This document shows, one piece after another, positions 1 through 12,078 of a stretch of 56,251 bases of DNA (its first letter is position 1; each line of letters begins with the position of its first letter). Source of the DNA: Nephromyces sp. MM_2019. Taxonomy: Eukaryota; Apicomplexa; Aconoidasida; Nephromycida. The translations under genes were made by a program, and so were the position numbers. The DNA is taken from assembly GCA_015657535.1 (NCBI GenBank), contig JADHZB010000477.1, positions 12,397 to 68,647 of the forward strand, given 5' to 3'. The notes beneath the pieces were generated by a model. That model saw nothing but the letters and a program-made list of their open reading frames with translations, was not told where the DNA came from and did not search any database.

Positions 1-90
1 GGGAGGTGTGTGGGTGTGTGTGTGTGTAGGGAGGGAGTGGGAGGTGTGTGGGTGTGTGTAGAGGGGGAGTTGGAGGTGTGTGTGTGTAAT
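1..90. repeat. GT-rich minisatellite at window edge
   Basis: Imperfect tandem copies of a GGGAGGTGTGTGGGTGTGTG-like unit with variable (GT)n length. It probably lies in an intron of the NEMF-like gene, because the first recognisable exon of that gene starts at 251. Confidence 0.75.
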
Positions 91-250
91 GAAGAGTGTT
101 TATGGTTAAGGATAAGTGTGTGATCAGTGATATTTTAATGGATATGATAAATTGAACATTTCAGTTGTCTAAAATGTATGTGTAAACTGATTTTTATAAT
201 CATATTTTCCTTACTGTGTAAGACGTTCATTTTTCTACACACATTTGCAG

Positions 251-1816
251 TTAAAGGAAGAATTACCCAAAATTGAAGATAAAAAACATTCAGAAAATGA
301 AATAAATAAACCACCTAAACATACGTCAACCCCTAAAACTGAAATCCCTAAGGATGAAACACCTTTCATAGTAATTCTACACATACACACTATACAATAA
401 TTATACATATAAACGATACAATAACACACATGAACACACTAGAATTACACACATACACACAACATAATTACTCACATATAGACAACACATTTACACATAA
501 TAAATACTTTACACACACACATTTACACCCATACACACACTACCACGCACATACACACAGATGTCAATACCTTTGAATTCATTTAGGTTAAAAAATAGAA
601 TGTATATACATTCTATTTTTTAAATGTGTGTGTGCTAATTTAATTGTATTGATGCGAGTGAGTCTCGATGAATTTGAATACATGTGTGTGTATGTGTATA
701 ACTTGTAAAAAATTGTGTATCTTCACACATTTTTTTGTATATTTCACTTTGAAAACCATTTAACTCTATTTTATAGAACTTGAGCCACCTGAAAGAAATT
801 TTTGAATTAAATGGTAATCCTGACGACTTTACACACATTTTATCAGCCATACCAGTATGTGCTCCTTATGAGGCTATAAAGGTAAAATATTACACATTTG
901 AAAATCAGCTTAAGCCTATCAAATAAAACCTTGGTTTAAAATACACCCAAACTATCTCAACACCAACACTTAAAGAAGCTAACACACAGCTCACATATAC
1001 ACATTTAAATCACTCTTAAACTTATCAGTCATTCTCACACACACACATGACCCGATAGACATACACATATAAAAGCATAGAAATACACACATACGCATAA
1101 AAGATAAACTTATACCTTTCACAAGCATTTTTTATATAAGTATTTACATATGTGTATTGTTTTTAGGATTATAAATATAAATTGAAACTAACACCAGGCA
1201 GTCTAAAGAGGGGCCAAGTGTCACAGCAATGCATAAAACATTTCTTACAGCAAGCTAGTGACCCTAATTTAAAAGAACACATTCGTTCATTAAAGGTAGT
1301 GATTTATTGATGTTTGTGTGTAACTCTTTAGTACACAGATACACACATTTTCATCAATTTATCTTGCCCAAACTTTGTATCTTACTTCACAATTTTGTAT
1401 GCACTATCTATCTCTTTACATTACGCACTACTTTGCTTCAGATTGTATATATACATTATAAAAATATTTAAATTGAACACATATTATGAATTAAGCGCTT
1501 TACTCACACTACAAGCTGTTTTACTCTAAACATACATTACAAATTGCTTTACACTACACATGAAATTACCTATTAATTTGAATTAGAAATAATGTATATT
1601 TTAATTATAGATACACAAACAATGTATATATTTTTACATTATTAAATAATTGATTCCTATACATAATCATCATCCTAACACACGCTATATATATTCGTGT
1701 GCGTGTAATAATTGAGAAAATTATAAAATGAATATTCTTTACACACTTTGTAGGTTGAAGAAATGTCTCAAAATACGATTGGATTTGCTAAGATTATTTT
1801 CCCAGATACTACATAG
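251..1816 (+). CDS. NEMF/Rqc2-like ribosome quality-control factor, C-terminal exons (5' end outside window)
   Basis: Four exons, 251-370, 777-881, 1167-1295 and 1754-1816, join in phase 0 with GT-AG borders and end in TAG. The product carries the C-terminal NFACT-C (DUF3441) signature of NEMF/Rqc2/Tae2: a hydrophobic run ending AIPVCAPYEAIK, then DYKYKLKLTPGSLKRG. In that family the VCAPY and YKYKxKLTPG motifs are near-diagnostic. Family members bind the stalled 60S subunit with Listerin/Ltn1, and in yeast Rqc2 adds C-terminal Ala/Thr tails. Downstream of the motif an amphipathic helix (QQCIKHFLQQASDPNLKEHI) leads to a short beta-type end (TIGFAKIIFPDTT). The exon at 251-370 is Lys/Glu-rich linker, as expected between the middle domain and NFACT-C. 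The catalytic-like N-terminal NFACT domain must lie upstream of the window. I am confident of the family; the exon borders are hand-inferred. Confidence 0.87.
588..623. repeat. Perfect 36-bp palindrome in an intron
   Basis: An uninterrupted 18-bp arm (TTAAAAAATAGAATGTAT) is followed directly by its exact reverse complement. It sits in the intron between the first two visible NEMF-like exons. It could extrude as a cruciform or form a stem in the pre-mRNA. Confidence 0.9.
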
Positions 1817-2160
1817 TTGCATCACCAACTTTCCCAGAAGCTAGACGCAGCATAAGCAATATATATATAAACTCAAACACCCAACACACCCACACACATA
1901 TATACATAAATAATATATTTGTATACCATTAAAAATTAAATTTTTTGGAACAGAATTAAAAGTATATAAATTAAAGATTTACCCTCTCAAAACCTAGAAA
2001 TATTAAATTTCATTGTGTATATGTTAATCTTTAACTAGCTTACCCTTCCCACCACCTTTTTGTGTGAATATATAAATCTGAATCTAAGTACTGTAACTAA
2101 GATACATCAACTTTTATATAACTAGAAAATCTCTACACACTTCAATTTTTCTCTCAATTT
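1817..2160. other. Intergenic, convergent gene ends
   Basis: AT-rich spacer between the 3' end of the NEMF-like gene (+) and the 3' end of the membrane-protein gene (-). It contains an (AT)n run near 1860 and CA-rich sequence to about 1900. I see no gene here. Confidence 0.6.
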
Positions 2161-2634
2161 TCACACTTCTGAAACTATAGGTCTTGAATTGAATTTTTGT
2201 AGTTCACCTTCTTCAATTGAATTCATGTTTTCTAGCTCTACATCATCCCATGTAGTGTTTTCTTCATCATCTGAATAACTGAAGTCTTTATCAATTTCAG
2301 TACTACTTTTTTCATATGATGCAAGCTGTTCATTATCTTCATCATCAAGCATAGCCTCTAATATTTCATTTTCAAATCTTTCTAATTCTTCTGGGGTCAT
2401 TCTTGCTATTTCTTCCTTTATCCATTCCTCAACATTTTCATTTGATTTTGAATTACAGCGGCAAATAGAATAGGGTATTATGAAAAGGAATGGGAGTAGA
2501 AATAATATTGATATTGTAAGAAAAAATGGATTGATACCAATTTGATTTATATTAACTATGAGTGGTATAAATGGCACAGATGCTAGTGCACATATAACAA
2601 TTAAAAAAATTGCCCTACTCTTTATACACACCAT
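2161..2634 (-). CDS. Two-pass membrane protein with acidic cytosolic-type tail
   Basis: A single open frame of 157 codons with a normal ATG. Residues about 9-31 (AIFLIVICALASVPFIPLIV) and about 35-57 (FFLTISILFLLPFLFIIPY) are strongly hydrophobic and look like a helical hairpin separated by a short NxxIGINP turn. After a short Cys/Lys stretch (CRCNSKS) the remaining 100 residues are very acidic, with clusters such as EEWIKEEIARMTPEELERFE and MLDDEDNEQ, and are probably helical then disordered. No known domain is recognised. The contrast of a compact hairpin with a long acidic tail argues for a real gene over a chance ORF, as does its length in such AT-rich DNA. No intron is needed. A membrane-shaping or organelle-membrane role would be guesswork. 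Confidence 0.7.
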   Translation of the reverse strand: MVCIKSRAIFLIVICALASVPFIPLIVNINQIGINPFFLTISILFLLPFLFIIPYSICRCNSKSNENVEEWIKEEIARMTPEELERFENEILEAMLDDEDNEQLASYEKSSTEIDKDFSYSDDEENTTWDDVELENMNSIEEGELQKFNSRPIVSEV

Positions 2635-2691
2635 CTTTGGTTACGTTGCATAGAAATTGTATTAAAAATCTATAAAGTATATATATTACAC

Positions 2692-2747
2692 ATAATCAAC
2701 ATGTATTATGATTTAGATATATGTAACATATATCTAAAGTTGATTAT
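2692..2747. repeat. Interrupted inverted repeat upstream of the membrane-protein gene
   Basis: An inner perfect inverted repeat has the 13-bp arm TTTAGATATATGT at 2712-2724, one base, then its complement at 2726-2738. It is flanked by outer arms ATAATCAAC (2692-2700) and GTTGATTAT (2739-2747), with 11 extra bases on the left side only. It lies 58-113 bp upstream of the minus-strand ATG at 2634. Confidence 0.7.
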
Positions 2748-4224
2748 TTACATTGTTTCATAATATGAGCTATCACTTGAATATATATATCAACATAATG
2801 AATCTTATTACACATACAAATTGATTTATTTTAGCATAAATTTGTTTTTATTTAATTCAGTATACAATGGAAATAAATTTTTATTAAAAATCCACTTACT
2901 TCAAATATTCGGAGTTCCAAAGAGATATTCAATTAGCATGGAAATTTGTGATATAAAGACTGAACATAAATAATTTTCATTTATTTGGATTTATTAATTA
3001 ATTAGTAAACATTAAGTTGAAAATAATGTTGTTTTTGTATGTATATATGTTTACACATGCACATTGGGTATCTAGTCAACATGTTATCTGTTCCAAAAGA
3101 TATTGAGAGAATTACTCTGTACATCTTACAATGACCATTATAATTTCAGTACACATAAGTGTATTAATTTCAATGTAATTGGATTCTAAAATTTACATAT
3201 TCTCGAATGATTTTATGATGACTTAGGATATATATTTTGTATTATACGACATATAAAAACACATTCATAAAACTTATCACTATAAATTAAACAAGTTTAT
3301 TATCATCTATTTGATCTATAACTCACAAACAAAATAGAGAGCAAAAGTCAAATCACTTTGAGCAAATTCTAATTTGTAAAGCGTTAAGAAATGGATGATT
3401 TAAACTAAACTTGTTTATCAATGGAATTAAATAGCTTAACACACACTATTAAACAAATCCAATATAACTATATATCAAAAATTGAGATATTTTTTTAGTC
3501 AATATTACTTACTGTAAAATTAATTATTTGTGTTTAAGAAATCCATTTTTTTCAATTCTTCATCTTTACAACTCTCTTTAAGATATAATAGTTTAAATTA
3601 TCTATAATTACAATAAAATTTCCATGTGTGGTAAAACCAAAATTTCATGTTATTTATAACTGGGAATTTCTACACATGAAAGTAGGATTAATAAATTTAA
3701 CAAATTCAATATAAATTTTCTTATACACATGAAATTAAATGGGTATTTCCAGAATATTGTTAATGGTTATAGGATTGGTCAAGTTATGAAAGTATATTCA
3801 TGATCAAAACAATCTATATTTCCACTAATGATAATAAATGGTCACAAAATAATTAATTTATATGATTGTGTTAATAGTGAATTTTAATAAGTTGCTAACA
3901 TAGGCTTGTTCCTTGGTCATAAATTCTAGCAGGGAAATAATCTATTGTAATGAAACTAATGGGAAAGAGAATTTTAATTAACAAAGAGTTTTATCAGGGA
4001 AACATATACATAAGAAATATTGTGTTTATTTTGGTATTAAGGACTATGTTTCGTACATACCATAACTAATGCACAAAAATGATGAGCTCATTATCAAAAT
4101 TATTATAAATCGAAGTTACAATATTACTATATCAATATGTTTACTAGAATTATTTAAATATAAAATGTTTAATCTAATTACAACCTATATAAAAGGTTAG
4201 TATGTAAGTTAAATCTAGCACTCA

Positions 4225-4312
4225 AGTTAGGGTTTGTGTTACTTATATTTGAATTAGGGTTTGAATTAAGGGTTCGGAAATAGGGTGTGGATTATGGTGT
4301 GAATTAGGGATT
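4225..4312 (+). repeat. Degenerate telomere-like (TTAGGG/TTTAGGG) tract
   Basis: Five or six spaced blocks (AGTTAGGGTTTG, AATTAGGGTTTG, AATTAAGGGTT, AATAGGGTG, AATTAGGGATT) are separated by AT-rich spacers. The G-rich strand is the + strand throughout. It looks like an eroded interstitial telomere-type sequence, but the match is imperfect. Confidence 0.4.
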
Positions 4313-5243
4313 TAGATAGCATTCAAGTAAACACCTATATAAATACTAGTTTAATCCTAGTCTGTTATCCAAAATTTATATGATTATAAGAGTAAAGCTT
4401 AAAATTCGATTTATATAAGATATGAATTAGGCCTAATGAAATTAGTATTACTAGCAGAATTTATCTTGGCAGCTTAAAAGTCAATCTTACCAAGGTTGTA
4501 AGATTAGGGGATTTCGATAGTATTGTTTATCTAAGTCAAAATATCCAGTTTGGCATTAGCTTTAAGCTTTATTATTGTAATTATATATTGTTTCTGTTTT
4601 TTCTATTTCTCTTAAATAGTGGCTCTAAAAATTCATAACTCAAATTTGTAAATGGCTGATGCTATACAGCATTTGTGAAATAAAAAAACAAGTGGTAAAT
4701 ATATCGAAATAATTATTACAACTCTCTCGTTCAATGGAATCTTGAAGCATTGAAACATCATTTTTATTTCTTTTTCATTCCACAAAGAAAATTGAGATCT
4801 AAGTTGAATTTTTTTAATTACTACAAATCACATACAAGCAAAATTGACTACATGAAGCTTGTAATACACAAACTTTTAATTTCAAACATAAAATTGCTAA
4901 TACGGCATTTAAACATATCATCGTTGTTAAAAAGAAATTCAAACACTCATAAATACCTTGTATCAATTTTTAAGTTAATACTGTATTATTTCATACTTAA
5001 CATGGTTTTCGTAAACCTACTATCTATAGGTTTTTAAAATAAGTTTCACCACTTGCAATTTTGAATTGCAGACTTGAAATATAAATAAATATTTAATATA
5101 CAAATTCAATACACACCTTTTCGATTAAATTTACATTATACATATAAAAGTTGTTAATTTACTATCTAAGCACACACACAAAACTTAACACATTTGCACT
5201 AACATACACTTTAAAATTGACAAGTAAAATTTAGCCAAGCAAA

Positions 5244-6487
5244 ATGGAAGATAGACTTGAAACAGGTTCTCGTTCGTCAAAAGGCTCCCAAGTCGTCCCA
5301 TTTTCAAGTAAGTTATGTGTTATTTTCTTTGAACATGTTAAGCAGTCTTGATACTAGTTTATTCAATTAAAATAATAACAAACGCTATTTGTAGCTAGTG
5401 TTAATGTATGCCCTAAAATTTACAGTAAACTAATACATATATACATGAACCCCAAATTTTTTATGTAATTTTATGTATGTCTGTATGTATATATGATTAT
5501 CATGTTTTTACCTGGCTTTAATTGTGTATTAGTGTATTATCACTGTTTTTTAATTTTAGGCCTGTAGGGATGATTATGGCCTTGTTATATAATTCTATTC
5601 ATGTGTGTAACCATCCAAATTTTAGACTCTAGTGTGCTTATGCTACTGTTAAGCACTCAAAAGTAGCATAACATTAGTTCTATACATGTATTGATATTAA
5701 TTTTTTCATCAATATGAATTCTTTTGTGAAGTGATTTCATATCATGTATTTTTATTATGGCTTTATTAAATTAAATAGGCAAAGTTAGTGAATCTTCTTC
5801 AACATATTATGCGTACTCAAACACGAAAAATGATTATTATGATATAAGAAATGATGATGTACGACAAGGCTTTGAGTTACCACAATTAATTGCACATTAC
5901 TCACCTGTGGAAGAAACGTGTGTGGATAGGTTAGAATCTCAAAAAAGCTTGAAAAAAATGGATACACTAACAAAAATGACGAAAGGATTTGAAAATCTGA
6001 ATGAGCTTAGTATGCGAATGATGGTGAATTGTTTATAACGAAACACACAAAAATTTAATTTAATTTTATATAATTGTTGCCTACCCGCAATATTTTATTT
6101 ATTTTAAGTTACATTTTTATATACAATTTGTGCTCACGACTGTATTAAATTTTATAGTGATTTATGTTTCATAGATAGTATATAATGTTTATTTTTACAC
6201 TTAAACTTATATTTCACATATATTCAGTAATGAATGATTATTAAAAACTAACCTTTGGAAATTGTGAATATAAAACTCCCAGTATTTTAGACATTTACAC
6301 AATTTTACATTGAAGTCTTTTACGTAATCTCCAACATTTTTATACATTTTTATTTGATTTCTTAAAGGCATTCCCTGAAATTAGATTCAAATATTTGGCA
6401 CCTAGATATGTTCCACGATACCCAGATGGTTTACCAACACATAGGCAGAAGCGTAGAACAAGGAGGTGTTTACCATTCACTAGATAA
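5244..6487 (+). CDS. Small hypothetical protein with basic C-terminus, 3 exons
   Basis: Exons 5244-5307, 5779-6023 and 6368-6487 join in phase with GT-AG borders and give 142 residues ending in TAA. Without the second splice the frame would stop at 6038. I prefer the spliced form because the GTGAAT donor keeps phase and the third exon is clearly coding-like. The N-terminal third is Ser-rich (GSRSSKGSQVVPFSS) and probably disordered. The middle is polar with many Tyr and Asp residues, then Lys/Met-rich and probably helical. The end is basic and Pro/Tyr/Arg-rich (YVPRYPDGLP, then HRQKRRTRR), which could act as a nuclear-localisation or nucleic-acid-binding segment. No family is recognised. The only support is the coherent splice chain and the non-random composition. 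Confidence 0.62.
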
Positions 6488-7940
6488 TTTAGAATATGCT
6501 TCTTTTTAATAATATATATTTGTGTGTGTTAAATCAACCAAATATTTGACTAGTGTGTTTCTAAAAAATAAAATTTATCAGGTTAGCTTGCAGATGAAAC
6601 CAAATCAATCATGACAAATGCAATAAAATTCGAATTCATAGGAAATGAGTTTAAATTAGAATGAAAATAGATTTACAAGTATGTTTATGCTTCATGATAA
6701 ACACTTTTATACAAACTAAATTTCTAGTTAAATATTGGTTATAAAAGAAAAACATACCGAGTTCATAAACAAGCTGAGCTGAGTGGCTTATATATATATA
6801 TGTTTCGTCCTTATATACATGTGTGTGGTCCTTATTTATATGTTTGTGGTTTCATATATATATGAGTGTGTTGTTACTATATATATGTGTGTGGTTCTTA
6901 TACATATGTGTGTGATTCCTATGTTAATTAATTGTTTGTATTGTGTGTTTATATTTTATCTGAAATTTGAGCATACAACTCTCTGAGGTATAATTTAATA
7001 GAGAGAAAATCTAATTCATTTTTATCCTTATAGGTGTATTTATATAATAAGTAAAACTGTGTAAGCCTTGTGTATTTTCTACTACGAGTTGATATGCTCT
7101 GTCTAATTAATTACTTGTTAAATTTATGAATTATGAGCATTTAATAAATTGAGCTTAAGCTAACCATGAGATGTTAAAAATTTGCTATTTAAAGTTGTTA
7201 TAGAGGTCCTAAATCTCAAGATATATACTCCATATCAGTTCTACAAAAGGTAGAAAATGTCGAAATTAATGAATTTGTGTTAACTTTTTGGAAGATGAGA
7301 ATTCCACTTCAGCAACAATCAAATCTATATATTTATATATAATTTTAATAGGGAAGCAATTATATTACATAAAGAGTAAAAGTTGGAAAGGAAATTTTGT
7401 TTTAAAATTAATTAAAAATCTTTATATACTGGGATGTAAATATTCGACAAAATAATTCCAAATTTTCATACATCTTTATACACAGAGTTGTTGAAAATTA
7501 CAGAAAATGTGTATAAAAAATGTTAAACCTCTAATTTAGATATAAATATATATATATATATATATATAGACAATTATATTCGTATAAACACTAATAGAAA
7601 TTAATGAGAATACTTAGGTAAGGTTTGGCGATATTATTTTGGTAATTGTGAATATCATGCATTTGTTGTGATTGCTTAATGAATATTTATAAACAAGAAT
7701 GTAAAGAATTAAGTATTACATATACAAGCATAAATAAATATACACGGTTTCAGTAAAAGTTTGCGTGCATAAATAAAAATGCTAAGAAATAGCATAAATT
7801 AGTAATATTTATATTTATTAATAGAAAGCAACGTTGAGGAATTTAAATTACCATTGCATTTGGTGTGTATGTCTGTGTTTCAATTTATATAGAATTCAAT
7901 TTACATGTTAACTTTTAATATAAATTTACCAAAATTTATA
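6488..7940. other. Intergenic, convergent gene ends
   Basis: AT-rich DNA between the basic-protein gene (+) and the KCTD-like gene (-). It holds a GTGTG/ATATAT-rich patch at about 6790-6915 and an (AT)n run at about 7545-7570. The 67-codon frame at 6783-6986 is a translation of those repeats. I see nothing else. Confidence 0.6.
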
Positions 7941-10191
7941 TTAAAAATCAGTAATAAAATTGAATTCTTTTGGTCCAAGGTTAGGTACATTGTCAAGGGT
8001 GATAGGGGGTAAAGGGTCATCATTCATCAAAGAAAATCGGTCAAAATAATGATTTGATTGTTGTGATGAAGAACTCATAGTTGAAGCTTCTTCACACGTT
8101 GTTGATACACCTTGTGAATGTTTTGTAAAAGAATCAAAATTCTGAAATATATATATGAATGGGTGTGGGGATTTGAAGAGTGTAGAAAACAGTCAATAAA
8201 ATAAAATAGGGTAAATTGGATAAAATAACAAATAAATTGTGGGACGGTGTTATTTATAATGTTAAACAAACTTAAAGAAAAAATCATGTAATGTGTAGAA
8301 AAATAATAAAGATATAAAAGAGTGTTTTAAGTATGTAAATATAAAATTTTTTTCTATTGTGTGTTCTTTAATACCGTAAACTGTTTCTAAAAACTTGTTC
8401 TCTTATATATATGTATGTCTACGATTTCCATCAAATAGGTAATTCTTTGTAATGTATTTAAAACTATTTCATTTCCACACACATATTTCTTAATATCAGA
8501 TATTGTTAAGCATCTATATCTTGTATTCATCATTTAGAAATAAATCTAAGATTAGGCTATGTATGTATGAATAAATTTACATTGTCATTTTCCATATGTT
8601 CTAAATTCTTGATAAAATTTTCCTCCTTTTGGGGTAATTTATTTTCTGTAATATTCTCTGTGAATGAAATATGCCTGAAAGAAAGAACAGTGTATGCTTA
8701 TCAATACCTGTGTGTGTGTAATATCTGAGATTAATTTTAAAGTTTTTGTCATGCGTGATGATGTATATCCTCAATATTTTCTATGCTGATGAATTGTAGT
8801 ATAAAAATGTTAAGCACATACCTTGAAGTGGGTTCCGAGATTGGTTTCCCATAGGGTGTATAATGAAGTCTAACCTTGAATAGTTATTTTTATTGTTTTT
8901 AAAAATAAATGTGTGTATATAATAGTTGTTTTAGGATAGTAAGTATAAAATGATATATATTATTTCGAATTATTTATTTAGATACATAATGTTAACTGTG
9001 TCTATGAGATTAAATATGGAGATAGCGTAAAGTTATATTTACCCATAGTTCATCTTTTAACTCTGCAAGATTATAGAAAGAGGCCTCACATAACAATTGG
9101 TTAAGTATATAAGGCTCATTGGGGCAAATTAGTTTCTTATTTCTAAGATAATTCAGAATATAATGAAATTGTTCACCTGTGAAATAAATAATAGAAAATT
9201 GTATAAGATATGCTATGTGCATAACTATAACTAATCAAGAAGCTTATATCTATACAAAGATAGCTATAATGAAATATATGTGGAAATAATATCACGATGT
9301 TTTTTTTTGTGGTAATAGTAAATCTGTGAAGTTTAATGATTGTGTAATTTAATACAGGTATGAAATGAAACTAGTTATTTTAGTTCTAATTTCTATAAAA
9401 CAAAACTCACCATCTCGGTCATAATATAATTCAATGTCGGAGCTGGAGTGATAAGCTGTTGGAATCAAAATAGATTTGGTTTAATGTGTGCTAGGATTTA
9501 AGGATGAAAGCTATTAAAAGGATAAAAATACTTGAAACTAATAAATTGTAAAACTTAATATATACATAAATAAATAGAAATATGTAATTAGATATATAAG
9601 TATGTATTTATGTACAGTGTCAAGTGTCATTCAATATTTAGGATGTAGTTCAGTAATGTTTCATTGTCAATATGCCTAACGAAATGAGTTTTAGTTGCTA
9701 ATTGTAAAATTTGTATCATTAGCTAAAAATATGTCTTAACTCATTTAATAACTGTAAACCACCTAAAACTGTCTACTTAAGTTAAAGTTATCTGTGAGCT
9801 AAAATTTCCCTATAATGAAAAAATTCATCTCAAAGTTCTGGATAGATGATAAATATTTTCAGAGTGCATGTCATTCTAAATTTTGATTCAAATTTCATTA
9901 TCATTGTTTATAAATTTTAGCTTACTCCAAGGATAGAGGTCCTGTATAAATCGGCATTTTTGGCCACCTTTTAGTAGCGTGTCAACTCTTGTTTTGAATA
10001 ATTTCCCTCCTATATCCAACCATATAATTGGATTAACTGAAAAACACAAAATTATATATATATTTCTTGTCAGAGTCTTCTTTCCTAAGTTAAAATATGA
10101 AATAGTGTCGCTAAATGATTTATTTATACTTACTCCTTTGTTCAAGGGCATCGTTAATCAAAGAATTGTCTGAAAAGGTTTCTCTAGACAT
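7941..10191 (-). CDS. KCTD-like BTB/T1 domain protein, 7 exons
   Basis: Minus-strand exons are 10134-10191, 9926-10036, 9411-9455, 9043-9176, 8822-8874, 8581-8674 and 7941-8141. All are in phase with GT-AG borders and give 231 residues ending in TAA. Residues about 20-116 form a BTB/T1 (K-tetra) domain. The entry strand is IIWLDIGGKLFKTRVDTLL, matching the family pattern of LNVGGxxFxTxxxTL. Then comes YYDRDGEQFHYILNYLRNKK, matching the FIDRDGxxFxxILNYLR pattern, and a closing helix (LCEASFYNLAELKDEL). Such domains form tetramers or pentamers, and in animals KCTD proteins often act as cullin-3 adaptors or regulators of other proteins. The C-terminal half (VRLHYTPYGKPISEPTS onward) is polar, Ser/Asn-rich and unrecognised, and may bind a partner. 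Family assignment is firm; the role here is unknown. Confidence 0.88.
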
Positions 10192-10274
10192 CTTATTCGA
10201 AATACCAACGGTAAGTTAAAGAAAGTGTGAGCAGTACCCAGTCAAAAAGAATTGATTACGAAAGATAATTTAAT

Positions 10275-10531
10275 TCACATTTGAACAGCTCTTATTAAAT
10301 TAGTATATGGTGTGCTATCTTTTGCACGTTCTCGGACGGGGAAATAGCTTCCAATTAAATAAATGCACATAAAGGAAATTGTCAGGATTTTAAAGGATTT
10401 TTCCCATATAAGCGATGAATGGGAGTTATGATCCAAGTAGAAGTAGTCAATTTTATTCAAAAAAGGTGTGAGTGGTGATATGGGGTTCGGATGAACAGAA
10501 TTTAAAATGCATAAAAGTAATAAGATATGTG
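10275..10531 (-). CDS. Small hydrophobic protein, terminal exon (start not found)
   Basis: An open minus-strand frame runs from a possible acceptor (CCTTTAAAAG, ending at 10532) to TGA at 10275-10277. It begins with a leader-like run (HILLLLCILNSV), then a Pro/Ser stretch (HPNPISPLTPF), a polar section and a second hydrophobic helix (FKILTISFMCIYLIGSYFPV). The tail is charged (RERAKDSTPYTNLIRAVQM). There is no ATG before the leader in this frame, so a first exon upstream is required and I could not place it. The order of leader, spacer, membrane helix and polar tail resembles a small type-I membrane protein. The product family is not recognised. The frame is also short enough to be chance. 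Confidence 0.4.
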
Positions 10532-12078
10532 CTTTTAAAGGTCACTTTGTTAGTTGTGGTAATAAGTCGGGAGATTTAATTATATAAATATAGTGAATTG
10601 ATAGGAAGAAACTTCCATCTAAGCTACTTTATTGTGACATTAAGCCTTGAGAAAATAATTAAATGTTTGTGTGTTCTTAAAAGCCTGTTTAAGTTCATAG
10701 AGTTAAAAAATAGTAATAAAGGATTATTCACTGTCCCAAAAAATTTAACTCCTTTCGTCTTATATTACATCAAAAAATAACTTCAGAGTATCAGCCAAGT
10801 GATGTTTTGACCATTATAACATCTAATCTTGTGCGTTGGGTGATATAAAAAATTTTGCAGTCATAAATGGTTTTATTGGCTTTTCGCCGTTGAAATTTTT
10901 AGTAGCTAGATAAAGAAATAAATGGATTGTTGTACATTACCATAGTAAATGAGATGTGTTAGGTTTCCTTACTTATGTATTCTTAGCTCCTCAAAAAAAA
11001 ATTGTATAAAAAAATTTTTTAAATTTTATCATTCGAAAAAAATAATTAAAATACAGATTCTAATATTAATTATTCAAATATAACCAAGACTCATTTTACT
11101 CACTCTTATAATTGGCTATATTTTATTTAACTCTTTGGTTCGATTACAAATGTATTTTTTATGGGTTTGTAAACTCATTTTGATAAACACATTTTCAGTT
11201 TAGGTTTGAAGAATAGTTTATGATATACATTTTCAGTGGAATTTTGAAAATAATTCCATTAGATAAATTTTCTATATAGGTGTTGGAATGACTTTTCATA
11301 TATATACATCTTGAGTTTTGAATTGAGTTTTTTATTTGAATACGCACTTTTTTTCTTATAGCTAGTGGTATAGGCTTCATTGTTTACCTTTCTACTACAT
11401 ATAGTGAGATTAGTTCCGTGTAGAGGGAGAGCTTAAAAAGTTATGTAATGTGTTTAAAGTAATTAGATCAGAAGTTTTATTATACCTAAACTTGAACTGT
11501 GTCTCATTTTAATTGATATTGAAATCCTTGCATTGACAACAACTAACTTTGTGGAAAGGTAATAGCATTATTTAGTCACCAACACATAAAAGATTGTTCA
11601 ATTGAATTGAAAAATGCCTTTCTATTGTTTTCAATAGTGTTGATATTCAAGTTACAAAAGACATGATTACAACTTTTTTTCAGATTGATCAGACATTAAA
11701 ATAATACAATTGAAACGTAAAGAAATTAAATTAAGTGTGTTTTTATTACTTTATATGAAAAATAAATTAGGAAACTGTAGTACTGTTTTACAAATAAAAG
11801 TCCAAATTCTAGATGTAAATGTTTTACAAATTTACAATAAAATGATTTTATTTTAAAAATTTAGATCAAAAACTTATATAGTGGTGTATGATTCAATTTT
11901 GAACCAATTGAGTAAGACCAAAGAAATTTTAATTAATGATCTTAGGTTTATAGATAAAAAATTATGTATGTTATAGTTTCAAATTATACAAAGGATGAGA
12001 CCTGTTAGAACAATAAATTCTAAGGTCTACTGAATATTCCCTTCGTAATTGATTCAGCTTTTTGAATTACATAGGGAT
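10532..12078. other. Intergenic or unresolved AT-rich DNA
   Basis: Short open frames here (10598-10780 +, 11195-11380 -) have the Lys/Asn/Ile/Phe-rich composition expected by chance. The first exon of the small hydrophobic gene may lie near 10540-10700. I see no further supported gene. Confidence 0.5.

Larger units (their letters stand above)
2635..5243. other. AT-rich intergenic region, no convincing gene
   Basis: About 2.6 kb between divergently read genes. It contains the inverted repeat at 2692-2747 and a TTAGGG-like tract near 4225-4310. The 95-codon open frame at 4750-5037 (+) is a low-complexity Phe/Lys/Ile/Asn run, as expected from AT-rich DNA. I do not call it a gene. Confidence 0.55.

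Noticed and set aside
4750..5037. 95-codon + strand open frame
   Set aside because: It is composed mainly of Phe, Ile, Lys, Asn and Leu as expected from AT-rich DNA. It has no motif and no neighbouring exon in phase.
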